Program-made: the position numbers and the translations under genes
Notes under the pieces: model-generated
What the model was told of the DNA's origin: nothing
Databases searched by the model: none
Seen by the model: the letters and a program-made list of their open reading frames with translations, nothing else
Part shown: piece after piece, positions 38,112-48,680 of the stretch
Position numbering within the stretch: the stretch's first letter is position 1
Layout of the letters: each line of letters opens with the position of its first letter
Assembly: GCF_007625075.1 (NCBI RefSeq)
Contig: NZ_QMIE01000013.1
Coordinates: 1 to 64,000, forward strand
Length of the DNA stretch: 64,000 nt
Source: Oceanidesulfovibrio indonesiensis
GTDB lineage: Bacteria; Desulfobacterota; Desulfovibrionia; Desulfovibrionales; Desulfovibrionaceae
Direction: 5' to 3'

Positions 38112-38507
38112 CTACTTGATGATCTCGTAATGAACGACGTGCTTGATCTCGTCGATCTGGCTCTGTCCCAGACTCATGGTGCCGGAGCCTTCGAGAAAGG
38201 CTTTGCCGCCATGCACCAGAGTGGGCTCGCCGTCTTCGGGATGGATGTAGGTGCCGTTGGCGCTGTGGTCCGTGAACACGTAGCGATCTCTCAGCAGTTC
38301 GACGGAAGCGTGGCGACGTGAAACATAGTTGTACGGAATGACTATCTGGCTGGAACTGTCCCGGCCCAGGGAGGCCTTTCGCGGCATGTCCTTGTCCGGC
38401 CCTATCTCGATGCGCTGGTCATCGTAGACCAGAACCAGAGTGCCCACGGCCGGGCTCTTCACTTCAGCCTGTCCCTTGGAGGTGTGCGCCTTGTCGGTGT
38501 CTGCCAT
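38112..38507 (-). CDS. FHA-domain protein
   Basis: A 131-residue protein consisting mainly of a forkhead-associated domain, which binds phosphothreonine peptides. The hallmark residues are in SLGRDSSSQIVIP (Gly-Arg), NYVSRRHASVE (Ser-x-x-His) and DHSANGTYI (Asn-Gly). The N-terminal 25 residues are charged and likely disordered. No Ser/Thr kinase or phosphatase is adjacent. The start was set at the ATG after AGGATGCCCACTC. The domain ends near the C-terminus (DEIKHVVHYEIIK). Confidence 0.88.
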   Translation of the reverse strand: MADTDKAHTSKGQAEVKSPAVGTLVLVYDDQRIEIGPDKDMPRKASLGRDSSSQIVIPYNYVSRRHASVELLRDRYVFTDHSANGTYIHPEDGEPTLVHGGKAFLEGSGTMSLGQSQIDEIKHVVHYEIIK

Positions 38508-39122
38508 GAGTGGGCATCCTGCTAGGAAGATTCGTTGTGCAAAGTGGTGCCTCGAACTGTCCCGTAGCCGCCAATTCTCATTCATACTATGCTACAACGC
38601 GCCCGGAAGCAAGTTGTTGAAAAATCATCCCGTATCTTCGGTGTGTTGTGCTTTTGCGCAGACATTGTCCATCTGCTCGCGCGGGACATTGAGAATTGCC
38701 CACGGAAAGTGACGGAAACTCCCGTAAACTCATGAACCGTCAGCGTCCCCCCTGACTCATGCCTGCGCAGATTATGCCCGGCACACAGGAGTCCTTCCTT
38801 CAACGTCACAGGTCGACACCACAGCGAGCCTGTTTTGTGTTCGAAAAATCATCCTTATTTTAGAGCGTCGCCAAAAAAAACCTCAGGACCCGGCGTGAAA
38901 AATACTCAAGACGATGCGTACTTTTGGTATACGAGGGTCAGAGCTATTTTAAGCAACACAGCAACCCGACGTATTTCAACAGTCTGCTGCCGGTGCTGCC
39001 AGCCATGAACTTCGCCTGTGGCGCAAAACATAACGGCGCGAGGATCGCCAGACCCCCGCGCCGTTCATTAGCGTCGATTTGAGGCAATGCCGTACTGACC
39101 AACGGCTACCGCGACATGCGCG
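38508..39122. other. Long intergenic region with a dispersed repeat
   Basis: No gene supported. The right half holds one copy of a dispersed repeat (separate entry), and near 38608 there is another fragment of its end (GTTGAAAAATCATCC). The remainder near ilvC shows no recognisable element. Confidence 0.6.
38838..38992. repeat. Dispersed intergenic repeat, copy A
   Basis: The right end, AAGCAACACAGCAACCCGAC and then GTATTTCAACAGTCTGCTG, closely matches the right end of a second element near 58.3 kb. The left end starts near GTTCGAAAAATCATCC. The two ends are imperfect inverted repeats (GTTGAAAAAT-type against TTTCAACA-type), so the unit looks like a small palindromic non-autonomous repeat. 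The middle, with TACTTTTGGTATACG, is AT-richer than the genes around it. Confidence 0.6.
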
Positions 39123-40719
<1,597 letters not shown>

Positions 40720-40731
40720 GTGCACCTTCCT

Positions 40732-42447
40732 TTAGACGAGGAGCATTTCGGTGAGCGACGCGCCAGCGGGGACCATGGGGTAGACGTTCTCCTCCTTGGT
40801 CACGCGGACGTCGACGATGACGGCCTTGGGCAGTTTGAAGGCTTCTTCGAGCACGGGCTTCACGTCCTCGGGCTCGGTAATGCGGAATCCTTCGGCGCCG
40901 TAGGCTTTTGCCAGAGCCACGAAATCGGGCTGCGCGTCCATGCACGTGGCGCAGTAGTTCTTGGCGTAGAACAGCTCCTGCCACTGACGCACCATGCCCA
41001 GATAGTTGTTGTTCAGGATCACGATCTTCACTGGCAGGTTGTTGCACACCGCGGTGATGAGCTCCTGTATGTTCATCTGGATGGAACCGTCGCCGGCGAT
41101 GTCCACCACGAGCTTGTCCGGAAAGGCGAGTTGCGCGCCTATAGCCGCGGGAAAGCCGTAGCCCATGGTGCCCAGGCCGCCGGAGGTGAGCAGCGTGCGC
41201 GGCTTGTTGTACTTGTAGAACTGCGCCGCCCACATCTGGTTCTGGCCAACCTCGGTGGCGATGATCGCATCGCCCCTGGTGATCTCGTAGATGGTCTCAA
41301 CCACATATTGGGGTTTGATCTTGCCGGCATCGGGCTCGTTTTCGCAGCCCGTGTCCGTCCGGTAGGTCAGCGGATGGGTTTTCATCCATTCCTGCACCCG
41401 GACCACCCAAGGCTCATTGGCTTTCTTGTAGTCCTTCTCGCCTAAGCGCTCTCGCACCAGCTCCTTGAAACCCTTGAGGGCTTCGCGGCAGTCAGCGACT
41501 ACAGGGACGTCCACCCGCACGTTTTTGCGGATCGAGGTGGGGTCGATGTCCACATGAACGATCTTGGCTTCCGGAGCGAAGGTGGCGAGTTTGCCGGTAA
41601 CCCGGTCGTCGAACCGCGCGCCCACAGCGATCATCACGTCGCAGTTGTTGATGGCCATGTTGGCGGCGTAGGTTCCATGCATGCCGAGCATACCCAGGAA
41701 CAACGGGTCGTCTCCCGGAAAGGCGCCCAATCCCATGAGCGTGGCCGTGACCGGGATATTCAAGTTTCTTGCCAGCCAGGCAAGCTCCTCGCTGCCGTCC
41801 GAAGAAATGACTCCGCCCCCCACGTAGAACAGGGGCCGCTCGGCCGCGAGAAACATATCCACGGCCTTCTTCACCTGCAGTTTGTTCGGCTTGATGGTGG
41901 GGTTGTAGCTGCGCATCTTCACGGTCTTGGGATAGACGAATTTTGTCTTGGCCTGCACCACATCTTTGGGCAGATCAATGAGCACAGGGCCAGGCCGGCC
42001 CGAGCGCGCAAGATAGAACGCCTCACGGATGACGGTCGCGAGCTGGTCGATGTCCTTCACCAGGTAGTTGTGCTTGGTGCACGGCCGCGTGATGCCGACG
42101 ATGTCCACCTCCTGAAAGGCGTCGTTGCCGATCAGCGGGGTGGGCACCTGGCCGGTGATCACGACCATTGGAATGGAATCGCAGTACGCATTCGCGATGC
42201 CCGTCACGGTGTTCGTAGCGCCCGGGCCGGAGGTGACCAGAGCCACGCCTACTTTACCCGAGGCGCGCGCATACCCGTCCGCGGCGTGTACCGCGCCCTG
42301 TTCGTGGCGCACCAGTACGTGCCGTAGCGGGAACCGCGGGATAGCGTCATAGATGTCGATGACCGCGCCGCCCGGGAATCCGAAGACGACGTCGACGCCT
42401 TCGCGCTTCAAGCACTCGAGAAGTATCTCGGCTCCGGTATGTTCCAT
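40732..42447 (-). CDS. ilvB: Acetolactate synthase large (catalytic) subunit
   Basis: The thiamine-diphosphate enzyme that condenses two pyruvates, or pyruvate with 2-oxobutyrate. The 571-residue protein has the catalytic Glu in AIYHE-like [20 protein letters not shown], the FAD/central domain ([20 protein letters not shown]), and the ThDP motif [20 protein letters not shown] followed by [16 protein letters not shown]. It is first of the three ilv genes and lies one base after the DUF465 gene, so the run yggT-DUF167-DUF465-ilvBNC may be one transcript. Confidence 0.98.
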   Translation of the reverse strand: MEHTGAEILLECLKREGVDVVFGFPGGAVIDIYDAIPRFPLRHVLVRHEQGAVHAADGYARASGKVGVALVTSGPGATNTVTGIANAYCDSIPMVVITGQVPTPLIGNDAFQEVDIVGITRPCTKHNYLVKDIDQLATVIREAFYLARSGRPGPVLIDLPKDVVQAKTKFVYPKTVKMRSYNPTIKPNKLQVKKAVDMFLAAERPLFYVGGGVISSDGSEELAWLARNLNIPVTATLMGLGAFPGDDPLFLGMLGMHGTYAANMAINNCDVMIAVGARFDDRVTGKLATFAPEAKIVHVDIDPTSIRKNVRVDVPVVADCREALKGFKELVRERLGEKDYKKANEPWVVRVQEWMKTHPLTYRTDTGCENEPDAGKIKPQYVVETIYEITRGDAIIATEVGQNQMWAAQFYKYNKPRTLLTSGGLGTMGYGFPAAIGAQLAFPDKLVVDIAGDGSIQMNIQELITAVCNNLPVKIVILNNNYLGMVRQWQELFYAKNYCATCMDAQPDFVALAKAYGAEGFRITEPEDVKPVLEEAFKLPKAVIVDVRVTKEENVYPMVPAGASLTEMLLV

Positions 42448-42448
42448 G

Positions 42449-42679
42449 TTATTTCTCCGTTGTGCGGTACCTGTCCAATATGCCCTGTATCTTGGTTTTT
42501 CCGCTCAGTTTTTTCTTCTTGATTTCGCTTATTGTCTTCTGATCACTCGGCGAGAGGCCGGACTTGCTCTCGAGCTTCTGCAACTGCTGCTCGTAGAAGA
42601 GGTGCTCCTCCCAGAGCGCTTTGAGTTCGGCGTCGTGCTCCTTGTGCTTCTCCAGCAGGTCTAGATCACGCTGTTCCAT
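42449..42679 (-). CDS. DUF465 (YdcH-like) small coiled-coil protein
   Basis: A 76-residue, highly charged helical protein: [20 protein letters not shown], then [20 protein letters not shown] and [10 protein letters not shown]. This is the pattern of the YdcH/DUF465 family, whose role is not established. The start was set at the ATG after AAGGAGAAGCTCC. It lies one base before ilvB, which suggests shared transcription, although a role in amino-acid synthesis is not implied. Confidence 0.8.
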   Translation of the reverse strand: MEQRDLDLLEKHKEHDAELKALWEEHLFYEQQLQKLESKSGLSPSDQKTISEIKKKKLSGKTKIQGILDRYRTTEK

Positions 42680-42704
42680 GGAGCTTCTCCTTGTTGTGAG
42701 GTGG

Positions 42705-43070
42705 TTATCCGTTGTCGCCCGGCACAAGCCTGTCCCAGGCGGGTTCAGAGTTGGACGCGATTGCCAGCGTCTTGGCGCGGCACGTGTGGCCTTTCACGAG
42801 TTCCACATCGCGCTGTTTGAGCCCCAGCAGCCTGGCCACGTATTTGACAAGCGCCTTGTTGGCCTTGTTCTCCACGGCGGGCGCGCTGAGCTTGAGCTTA
42901 AGCCGGCCCTGGAACAAGCCTGCGGGCTCGTTCCGCGAGGCGCCTGGCTGAACCCACACGTCGATCAACCAGTCGCCGCTCCCGGCGCTGTGGGCGAATT
43001 CGGGCCGCCTGTTCGCGGCCCCTTGGGAGTGGGTTGCGGATATCTCGCTTGCGGCCAAACGTTTCTCCAA
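42705..43070 (-). CDS. DUF167 (YggU-like) protein
   Basis: A protein of about 117-121 residues of the DUF167 family. Conserved features are DVWVQPGASRNEPAGLFQGR and LKLKLSAPAVENKANKALVK, then AKTLAIASN. The family folds into a small alpha/beta domain; its function is unknown. Only TTG starts are available: one at 43070 and one at 43058 preceded by GGAG with a six-base gap, which I find slightly more likely. It follows yggT by about ten bases, the usual bacterial order. Confidence 0.85.
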   Translation of the reverse strand: MEKRLAASEISATHSQGAANRRPEFAHSAGSGDWLIDVWVQPGASRNEPAGLFQGRLKLKLSAPAVENKANKALVKYVARLLGLKQRDVELVKGHTCRAKTLAIASNSEPAWDRLVPGDNG

Positions 43071-43079
43071 TTCGAATCG

Positions 43080-43379
43080 CTACATGGAATGCGCCAGCTG
43101 GACCAGCGAACGAACGAGGAAAACTTGCAGGAACTGAATAGCAAGCAGAACCACAATGGGGGACAGATCGAAACCGCCGACCATGACGAAGGGAATCCAC
43201 CGCCGGATGCGATAGAACACAGGCTCTGTCAGGGTGCGTAGCGCCCGTACAATGGGGTTGTACGGATCTGGGTTCACCCAGGAAAGCAGCGCAGAAATAA
43301 TGACGATCCAGAAATACGCCGTCAGAACAATACTGAGAACTGTAGCCAAACCCTCAAGAAAATTTCCAAAAAGGAACAT
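43080..43379 (-). CDS. YggT family membrane protein
   Basis: A 99-residue integral membrane protein with two hydrophobic helices (about residues 11-34 and 70-92) separated by the family signature SWVNPDPYNPIVRALRTLTE, then PVFYRIRRWIP. YggT proteins are linked by context to osmotic or cell-division functions, not proven. The start follows AAGGATGGTGCG. It is followed by DUF167, DUF465 and the ilv genes on the same strand. Confidence 0.92.
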   Translation of the reverse strand: MFLFGNFLEGLATVLSIVLTAYFWIVIISALLSWVNPDPYNPIVRALRTLTEPVFYRIRRWIPFVMVGGFDLSPIVVLLAIQFLQVFLVRSLVQLAHSM

Positions 43380-43468
43380 CGCACCATCCTTGTACGTGAC
43401 GAAACAGGGCGACTCCCGATCATAATCCTGGGAGTCATTCTTTCACCGGTTGCCGAATCAAATCAAGC

Positions 43469-43509
43469 AAAAAAAAAATTTACAGCTCCTGGCAGCCTAC
43501 GGGCAGCTG
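43469..43509 (-). terminator. Probable terminator at the end of the HAD gene
   Basis: On the minus strand CAGCTGCCCGTAGGCTGCCA followed by GGAGCTG can fold with CAGCT/AGCTG as the outer stem and GCC/GGC inside, followed by the stop TAA and a run of ten T. The stem lies inside the last codons of the gene. The fold is modest, the T-run strong. Confidence 0.5.
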
Positions 43510-44181
43510 CAATATCCTGGCAAGACTGTTGACGAGATGACGATAATCCCGCACGTGCGCATCTGCAAGCAGGGACTCGTCGCCAAAAGCCCAGAACGGC
43601 ACGCCGGCGAGTCTCGCCGTGGCCTGATCCACCTCCGTATCGCCCACGAACGCCACCTCCTCCGGGTGCGCGCCCCACACTCTCAGGATGTGCGTGAGCT
43701 GGTCCGGGTGCGGCTTGGGCCGCTTCTTCAGCGCCGTCATCACCGGGAAAAAGTATCGCTGCAGGCCGAACATGCTGATCACCCGGTCCATGGTCGTGGA
43801 GCGGTTGGTGGCCACAGCCATTTTCAGTCCTGCGGTCTGGCACCATCTGAGCGCCGGCAGCAAGCCGTCCATGGCGCGCAGGTGCGGCAGGATGTCGCGC
43901 ATGTAGTCCACCTGCTGCAGCACATCCGGAATGCGGTGGTGCAGATACTGCGGCACGATGTACTCCACGGACTGCCTGGCCGTGCGACTGTGCACATAGG
44001 CGAGCTGCTCAGGCGTCATGGGCTCCAGCCCGAGCTTCTCCAGGATCATGTTATAATAGACCCGGTTCGACTCCATGGTGTCCAGCAGGACGCCGTCGCA
44101 ATCGAAGATCAGTCCTTTGATCGGCCGGGGGTGATGGAACGTGTTGCCGTGTCCCTCGCGGTTGCGCAATGTCAGACGCAT
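43480..44181 (-). CDS. HAD-superfamily phosphatase, phosphoglycolate-phosphatase-like
   Basis: A 233-residue haloacid dehalogenase-type hydrolase. Motif I with the nucleophile Asp is LIFDCDGVLLDTM, motif II is AVATNRST (Thr), motif III Lys is in KKRPKPHPDQL, and motif IV is VAFVGDTEVDQATARLAGVP. The helical cap lies between motifs I and II, as in subfamily IA (Gph, PgmB). The substrate cannot be told. The start at the ATG after GGAGAACGC replaces a longer open frame. It lies 28 bases downstream of an unknown gene on the same strand. Confidence 0.9.
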   Translation of the reverse strand: MRLTLRNREGHGNTFHHPRPIKGLIFDCDGVLLDTMESNRVYYNMILEKLGLEPMTPEQLAYVHSRTARQSVEYIVPQYLHHRIPDVLQQVDYMRDILPHLRAMDGLLPALRWCQTAGLKMAVATNRSTTMDRVISMFGLQRYFFPVMTALKKRPKPHPDQLTHILRVWGAHPEEVAFVGDTEVDQATARLAGVPFWAFGDESLLADAHVRDYRHLVNSLARILQLPVGCQEL

Positions 44182-44209
44182 GCGTTCTCCAGAATGTCTC
44201 GTTTTCGAT

Positions 44210-45067
44210 CTAAACGGCCCAGAGCACCAGCCGACGCACTTCGCCGAGCCACCCCATGTCCTCCGGCAACCTGGACCTGCCGGTGAGCTGCCAGCACGGT
44301 GCGGCGTACTCCACAAGCCCCGGCGCCGGAGCATCCGCAATGGGCCTGGCCTCCAGACCTCGCTCGTCCAGCTCCCCCGCTATGCGCGGATCCCAGGCGA
44401 AAAACGCCGCAGTCGCAGGCAGGAAGAAAGCCATTTTCTCCGCAGCGAGCTCCCAGCCCAGGGTGTCCACCTCGAGCACTCCGGGAATGCCGGCCACGGA
44501 AAGCGGCAGGCTACCCGCTTCGTCGTCATCTTCGTCGTCCCCGCGGTCAAGCGCCGCATCGAGACGCTGCTGCAACGCATCCACCTTGCCGGAGGCTTCG
44601 GCAATTTCCAGATAACGTTCCTCCGCGGCCCAGGCCAGAAGCAACGTGAGCTGACAGCTCTGCGCCATGGCGCGTGCGTGTATGGCCGGGTTGTCGGCCG
44701 CCGTTCCGGCGTCCGGCATGTTGCCGTGGCTGCGCACGAACTGCGCGAGTTCGGCCATCTCGACGGCGGGCTGTTGCGCGCTGCCGGCGTAGTACTCTTC
44801 CAGACCCTTGGCAGCATACGCCGCAAGCTGGCCGGGTTTGCCAAAGCTCTCTCCGAACTCCTGCATGGAACGCAGGGCTCCGCGCGCCGCCTGTCTGTCG
44901 AAAGGCAGCGACTCAGGCCGATAGAACTTCGCGCTCTGCTCACGCGGCGCAAGGCCGGGATCGAAAAAACGCACCGGCAGCGGCAGCGATTGCAGCGCCT
45001 CGGGCGCAGCCTCGGGATGCATGTGCGGAATGGCCACAAAAGCCGGCGTCGCATCGTCGTTGGTCAT
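44210..45067 (-). CDS. Protein of unknown function
   Basis: A 285-residue soluble protein I do not recognise. It is rich in Ala, Glu and Leu, mostly helical, with an acidic run in the middle (DRGDDEDDDEAG). No signal peptide, membrane segment or metal motif. Segments such as HARAMAQSCQLTLLLAWAAE and WELAAEKMAFFLPATAAFFA suggest a packed helical fold. The start follows AGGAGTGACAGCA. It lies five bases after the next unknown gene (upstream on the minus strand), so the two form an operon ahead of the HAD gene and may cooperate. Confidence 0.75.
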   Translation of the reverse strand: MTNDDATPAFVAIPHMHPEAAPEALQSLPLPVRFFDPGLAPREQSAKFYRPESLPFDRQAARGALRSMQEFGESFGKPGQLAAYAAKGLEEYYAGSAQQPAVEMAELAQFVRSHGNMPDAGTAADNPAIHARAMAQSCQLTLLLAWAAEERYLEIAEASGKVDALQQRLDAALDRGDDEDDDEAGSLPLSVAGIPGVLEVDTLGWELAAEKMAFFLPATAAFFAWDPRIAGELDERGLEARPIADAPAPGLVEYAAPCWQLTGRSRLPEDMGWLGEVRRLVLWAV

Positions 45068-45072
45068 TGCTG

Positions 45073-45516
45073 TCACTCCTCTTCCGGTTCGTTGTCGCCC
45101 GCCGGTATGGCGCGGTCCACTGTCTCTCTTCGGGAAATATAATAAGCGCACACTCCGCTGCACCGCGGCAGCGCGAGCATGCACAGATCGCCATGCACAT
45201 GCGTGCAGGCTATTGCCGGCGCCTCATCGGACTCCGCGTCGCCCGCAATGAGTTCAAAATTGCGGCACTGCGTCCCACGACGAATCATCGTTTCCAGGCG
45301 GCGCTCCCAGATATGGCTGGCCTGTTCATCGTCCAGCCCGAAGGCGTCGACGCGGTCGATGAGCGCATCGAAGGCATTTTCCCAGCGTTTCAGCACAGAG
45401 CAGCGGAATTCTTGATTGAGCCCCGGGTTAATCCGTTCCTCGCGCATGCACCGGCCGCTGTTCCAGAAGACGCAGTTTCGCCCGGGAAATGCGGAGATCT
45501 TGGAGTGTGGGCTCAT
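45073..45516 (-). CDS. Cys-rich protein of unknown function
   Basis: A 147-residue protein with several Cys: CVFWNSGRCMREERINPGLN near the N-terminus, then Cys in EFRCSVLKRW, CRNF, ACTHVHGDLCML and PRCSGVCAYY. The number and spacing suggest metal or cluster binding, although no named motif fits. The acidic tail is GDNEPEEE. The start is uncertain: the chosen ATG has only a weak site, and the frame is open upstream to 45651. It is followed within five bases by another unknown gene. Confidence 0.65.
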   Translation of the reverse strand: MSPHSKISAFPGRNCVFWNSGRCMREERINPGLNQEFRCSVLKRWENAFDALIDRVDAFGLDDEQASHIWERRLETMIRRGTQCRNFELIAGDAESDEAPAIACTHVHGDLCMLALPRCSGVCAYYISRRETVDRAIPAGDNEPEEE

Positions 45517-45698
45517 CTGCAACAACCTGCCTGACGTCGCCGGGACGAAATACAACCGGATAAGACCCGGCCGCGCCGTGCCCGAAAGAGGAGATGTGTA
45601 GCCCGACTCGCCGTGTGAAGCAAGTGTTCCGCTCTGCTCCTTGACCTGCAATGTGGGCGGGTGTATGACCTCGCCAACACCCTGCGGAGGAATGAAAT

Positions 45699-45923
45699 AT
45701 GATCGGTGGATTTGGTATATGGGAGTTATTGATCGTCCTGCTCATCGTCCTCGTCATTTTCGGCGCGAACAAGCTGCCCGAGATCGGCGGCGGCATGGGC
45801 AAGGCCATCCGCAACTTCAAGAAAGCGACCACGGAACCGGAGGAAATCGACGTGACCCCTTCCGACAAGAAGGAAAAGGAAGAAGAGGACACCGAGAAGA
45901 AGAAAGACAGCTCCTCCGAGTAG
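45699..45923 (+). CDS. tatA: Sec-independent translocase component TatA
   Basis: A small Tat pore protein, 74 residues. The N-terminal helix ([20 protein letters not shown]), the hinge [16 protein letters not shown] and the amphipathic helix RNFKKATTE are typical of TatA/E. The tail is charged ([15 protein letters not shown]). The start follows GCGGAGG. It stands alone; tatBC are not in the window. Its terminator is shared with the convergent exported-protein set whose first gene, an amidase, carries a Tat signal. Confidence 0.95.
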   Translation: MIGGFGIWELLIVLLIVLVIFGANKLPEIGGGMGKAIRNFKKATTEPEEIDVTPSDKKEKEEEDTEKKKDSSSE

Positions 45924-45953
45924 CGCCCCGTACTTCGGGACAAATTTCGACAA

Positions 45954-45990
45954 AAACCCCGGAATGGCACGCCGCCGTTCCGGGGTTTTG
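45954..45990. terminator. Bidirectional terminator after tatA
   Basis: AAAACCCCGGAA and TTCCGGGGTTTT pair exactly around a 13-base loop, with T-rich flank (TTTTGTTTC) on the right and A-rich flank on the left. It serves tatA and the convergent exported protein. Confidence 0.9.
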
Positions 45991-46019
45991 TTTCTTCTTG
46001 AAATATCTGTATCACGTGC

Positions 46020-47345
46020 TCAGTGCAGGGGCGTTTCGCCTTCAGCGCCACCCTGATCCCGCCACCGGGGACCGTAGCCGGACGATTCGCCGGCCCCGGG
46101 TTCGCGCTCAGGACTCTGTGAAGGTGCCGGCTCGACCGCCCTTCCGGGTTGCGAGGAATCCCCTGCCCTGTTCGTGATGGAATCAGCCAGCGAGTCCACA
46201 ATGTCGTCCACGTCGGTCCCCTGCTGTATGGTTTTGGAAGCATCCTGTTCGACATCTTGCAGAGCGTCGTCCAATTGATCGGCCACCTCCGCTGATTCGC
46301 CCTCGATGATGACAGGATCCGCCGGCGCGCTCTCGGCCCCCGCTGTCGCATTCACCAGTCCACTGGCCGGTTCCGGCGGTGCTTCCAGCGCCAGAGTGTA
46401 GCTCAGATTGCGTCCGGCGATGTATTCGTCGATGCGTTGCTTGAGCGCGTTGGGCTGCTTTGCGGTAAGGCTCCAGGTGGCGGTTATGGATTTCGCGCCG
46501 AAATGCATGTCCCCGAACACCACATTCTGGACCTCTGCTGGCCAGCTCTTCAGCTGCACGTCGAAGGCTTCCACAGCGTCCAGGCTGGTCCACCCCCGCA
46601 CGGTGAGCCTGCCGCGCGCGTCGGCCAGGGCTTCTTCCCCAAGACCATTGGCCGCGGCCGCAGCAAGCAGAGGGTCCTGTTCATACCGGCCGGCGAAATA
46701 CTCGCCCCACAGCGCGAGCCACACGGACGGCAGACTCTCGCTGCTCCGATTCAGGGCGCCGGAATCGGCGTCCAGCGTCCCCTTCCACGCATCCCCTTCC
46801 CTGGCGATGGTCATCTTGGGCTTTACGCCGGGACGCTGGTCCAGCCCCATGAGCATGGCCAGTTGATCGATATTCTGGATCTGCTCGGCCGAGGCGCCCT
46901 GAATGCTGCGCGAGTAGCCGAGGTCGAAATGCGCGGTGGCGAACAGGCCGAGCTGACGCAGCCACTGCTTGAGGCTGCGATTGTTGACCTGCACGTCAAA
47001 CACGCGCACCACAGTGCCGTTCTCCTCGCGCGACTCCAGCTCCGAATAACTGACGACGAATCCTGTGGTCCGGTCCGCAAGCATGCGGTCCAGCATGGCG
47101 CGCCTGGAATTGTCTATGGGGGCGGGCAGAATGCTGTGCGCAGCGTCGATCACGGCCTGGCGCAGGGCGCGGTCCACGATGGAGTCCTGCCCGTTCGTTG
47201 CAGCAGTTGTCGCGTTGGCGTCCTGCGGAGAGGACACGACGATTTCCACCACAGCCGCGGCGGCCTGATTCTGAACCAGAAGCGATGCGGAGACGACAAC
47301 GGCCGCCATCAGCAGACAAGCGGCCGTCCTGAATGATCTTCTCAT
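46020..47345 (-). CDS. Exported protein of unknown function
   Basis: A 441-residue exported protein (signal AACLLMAAVVVSASLL). The N-terminal half (about 40-300) has the arrangement ALRQAVIDAAHSIL, FVVSYSELESREENGTVV, VFDVQVNNRSLKQWLRQLG. This resembles the way LPP20/FlgT-like and DUF2066-like periplasmic proteins begin, but the match is by eye and weak. The last 120 residues are acidic and Pro/Ser-rich, likely disordered (DALQDVEQDASKTIQQGTDV). No clear ribosome site. It is last of the five-gene exported set on this strand. Confidence 0.7.
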   Translation of the reverse strand: MRRSFRTAACLLMAAVVVSASLLVQNQAAAAVVEIVVSSPQDANATTAATNGQDSIVDRALRQAVIDAAHSILPAPIDNSRRAMLDRMLADRTTGFVVSYSELESREENGTVVRVFDVQVNNRSLKQWLRQLGLFATAHFDLGYSRSIQGASAEQIQNIDQLAMLMGLDQRPGVKPKMTIAREGDAWKGTLDADSGALNRSSESLPSVWLALWGEYFAGRYEQDPLLAAAAANGLGEEALADARGRLTVRGWTSLDAVEAFDVQLKSWPAEVQNVVFGDMHFGAKSITATWSLTAKQPNALKQRIDEYIAGRNLSYTLALEAPPEPASGLVNATAGAESAPADPVIIEGESAEVADQLDDALQDVEQDASKTIQQGTDVDDIVDSLADSITNRAGDSSQPGRAVEPAPSQSPEREPGAGESSGYGPRWRDQGGAEGETPLH

Positions 47346-47366
47346 GTGATTTTCAATGCGCCAGGC

Positions 47367-48542
47367 CTACCATGTGTTGAGTTCCGTTTTCAGCGCGCTC
47401 ACGGCGAGCGCGGCTTCCGCCCCGGAAAGGGGTGCCAGGGGATCGAACCGCCCCTGCCTGGCGTTTGTGGCGAGCAGGCCCCTGGTGGTCACGAGCATCA
47501 CCGCATTGAAAAATGCATGATCGGGCCTCACGTCGACGAAGGGGCTTTGCCGGCCAATATACCGGGTCGCCAAGGAGTCGTCTCCGGAAGCCCGGACGAT
47601 GATGTCTTCCAATATCATAGCCCCTTCCGCCTTGGAAAGAGCAACATCCGGCTTGAACTGGCCGCCGTGGAACGGCTGCAGCCCGCGCACGCCGTACCGT
47701 GTCACTGCTTCGATGTCCGCGCGCAGGGGGTGGTTGGCCACATCCTGCAATACCGTCCCCCCCTCGGAGGCCGCCGCCGCGCCGGCATCCAGGAACTCGC
47801 TGCCGACCGGCTCGGTTTTTTCATAGAGACGTCCCACGCCCAGTTCCTCCACGAGCAGAGCTGCCATGTCAGCGCGAGTGATCTGCTCCGTCAGGGCGAT
47901 GCGGATACCCACATTCGTCTTCAGCGCAGCACGACGAATCATCTGCACGGCGCGCCAGCGCGCTTCGGCCCGCTCGACATACTGCTGGTTGGACGGGTTT
48001 GCGGACAGGACCCGCGAGAACATGTTCTCGGCGCAGTCCATATCCAGCGCCTGCAGGCACGCCTCGCCGCGATAGAAATTCAAAGGGGCCGGATCGAGTC
48101 CGCCATTTTTCTCCACCAGCCTCGCACCCTTCTTCCACACGCTATCGGATCTCTTGAGCAGTGTTTCGGCGGCAAGCTGACCGTTGCGCGTCGCCCACGT
48201 CATGGCGCGGAGGGCGGCTACGTGCGCGAAGAGCTCCTCACTCGGGTCGGCTGCTTCGTCCAGCCCGTCATCCACATAATCTTCGCCGTCACGCCAATTG
48301 CCGATGGCGGCGAGAGCGACGCCCTTGCCCGCCAGCGCCGGACCATAGTCCGGATCGAGCTCCAGTGCGACATCAAAGGACGCCTGCGCCTGATGCGGCG
48401 CGCCCTTGTCCAGACTGGCCATGCCAACATCCACATGGTGCGCCGGCGTGTCCAGCATGGACTGCGGCTGCCGCGGCTGCTTGCCGCAGCCAACCGCCAG
48501 CAGCGCAACCATAAAAATGCTGATCCAACAGGTTACTCTCAT
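47367..48542 (-). CDS. Lipoprotein with TPR and SLH-like repeats
   Basis: A 391-residue lipoprotein with a lipobox ending at Cys19 (ALLAVGC). Residues about 35-190 contain TPR-like helices (ASLDKGAPHQAQASFDVALE, then LDPDYGPALAGKGVALAAIG). Residues about 215-390 contain three S-layer-homology-like repeats: TRADMAALLVEELGVG, then DVANHPLRADIEAVTRYGVR and FKPDVALSKAEGAMILEDI, then VDVRPDHAFFNAVMLVTTRG with FDPLAPLSGAEAALAV. SLH modules bind cell-wall polymers; in Gram-negatives they may attach outer-membrane proteins to peptidoglycan. It lies between two other exported proteins on one strand. Confidence 0.8.
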   Translation of the reverse strand: MRVTCWISIFMVALLAVGCGKQPRQPQSMLDTPAHHVDVGMASLDKGAPHQAQASFDVALELDPDYGPALAGKGVALAAIGNWRDGEDYVDDGLDEAADPSEELFAHVAALRAMTWATRNGQLAAETLLKRSDSVWKKGARLVEKNGGLDPAPLNFYRGEACLQALDMDCAENMFSRVLSANPSNQQYVERAEARWRAVQMIRRAALKTNVGIRIALTEQITRADMAALLVEELGVGRLYEKTEPVGSEFLDAGAAAASEGGTVLQDVANHPLRADIEAVTRYGVRGLQPFHGGQFKPDVALSKAEGAMILEDIIVRASGDDSLATRYIGRQSPFVDVRPDHAFFNAVMLVTTRGLLATNARQGRFDPLAPLSGAEAALAVSALKTELNTW

Positions 48543-48680
48543 TGTTCACCATATCCTGTGAAAATACGTGCGCCATACTCCAGGAGACGCCGCCTAACGG
48601 GCGCCCTGCCAGAGAGTATTACTCCTGGACCCGCAAAAGAGTCCAAGAAATCACGGGGCCCCGGCAGCCGGAGGCAATCT

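Noticed and set aside
38440-38809. Open frames in the long intergenic region upstream of the FHA gene
   Set aside because: They overlap repeat fragments and show no coding features.
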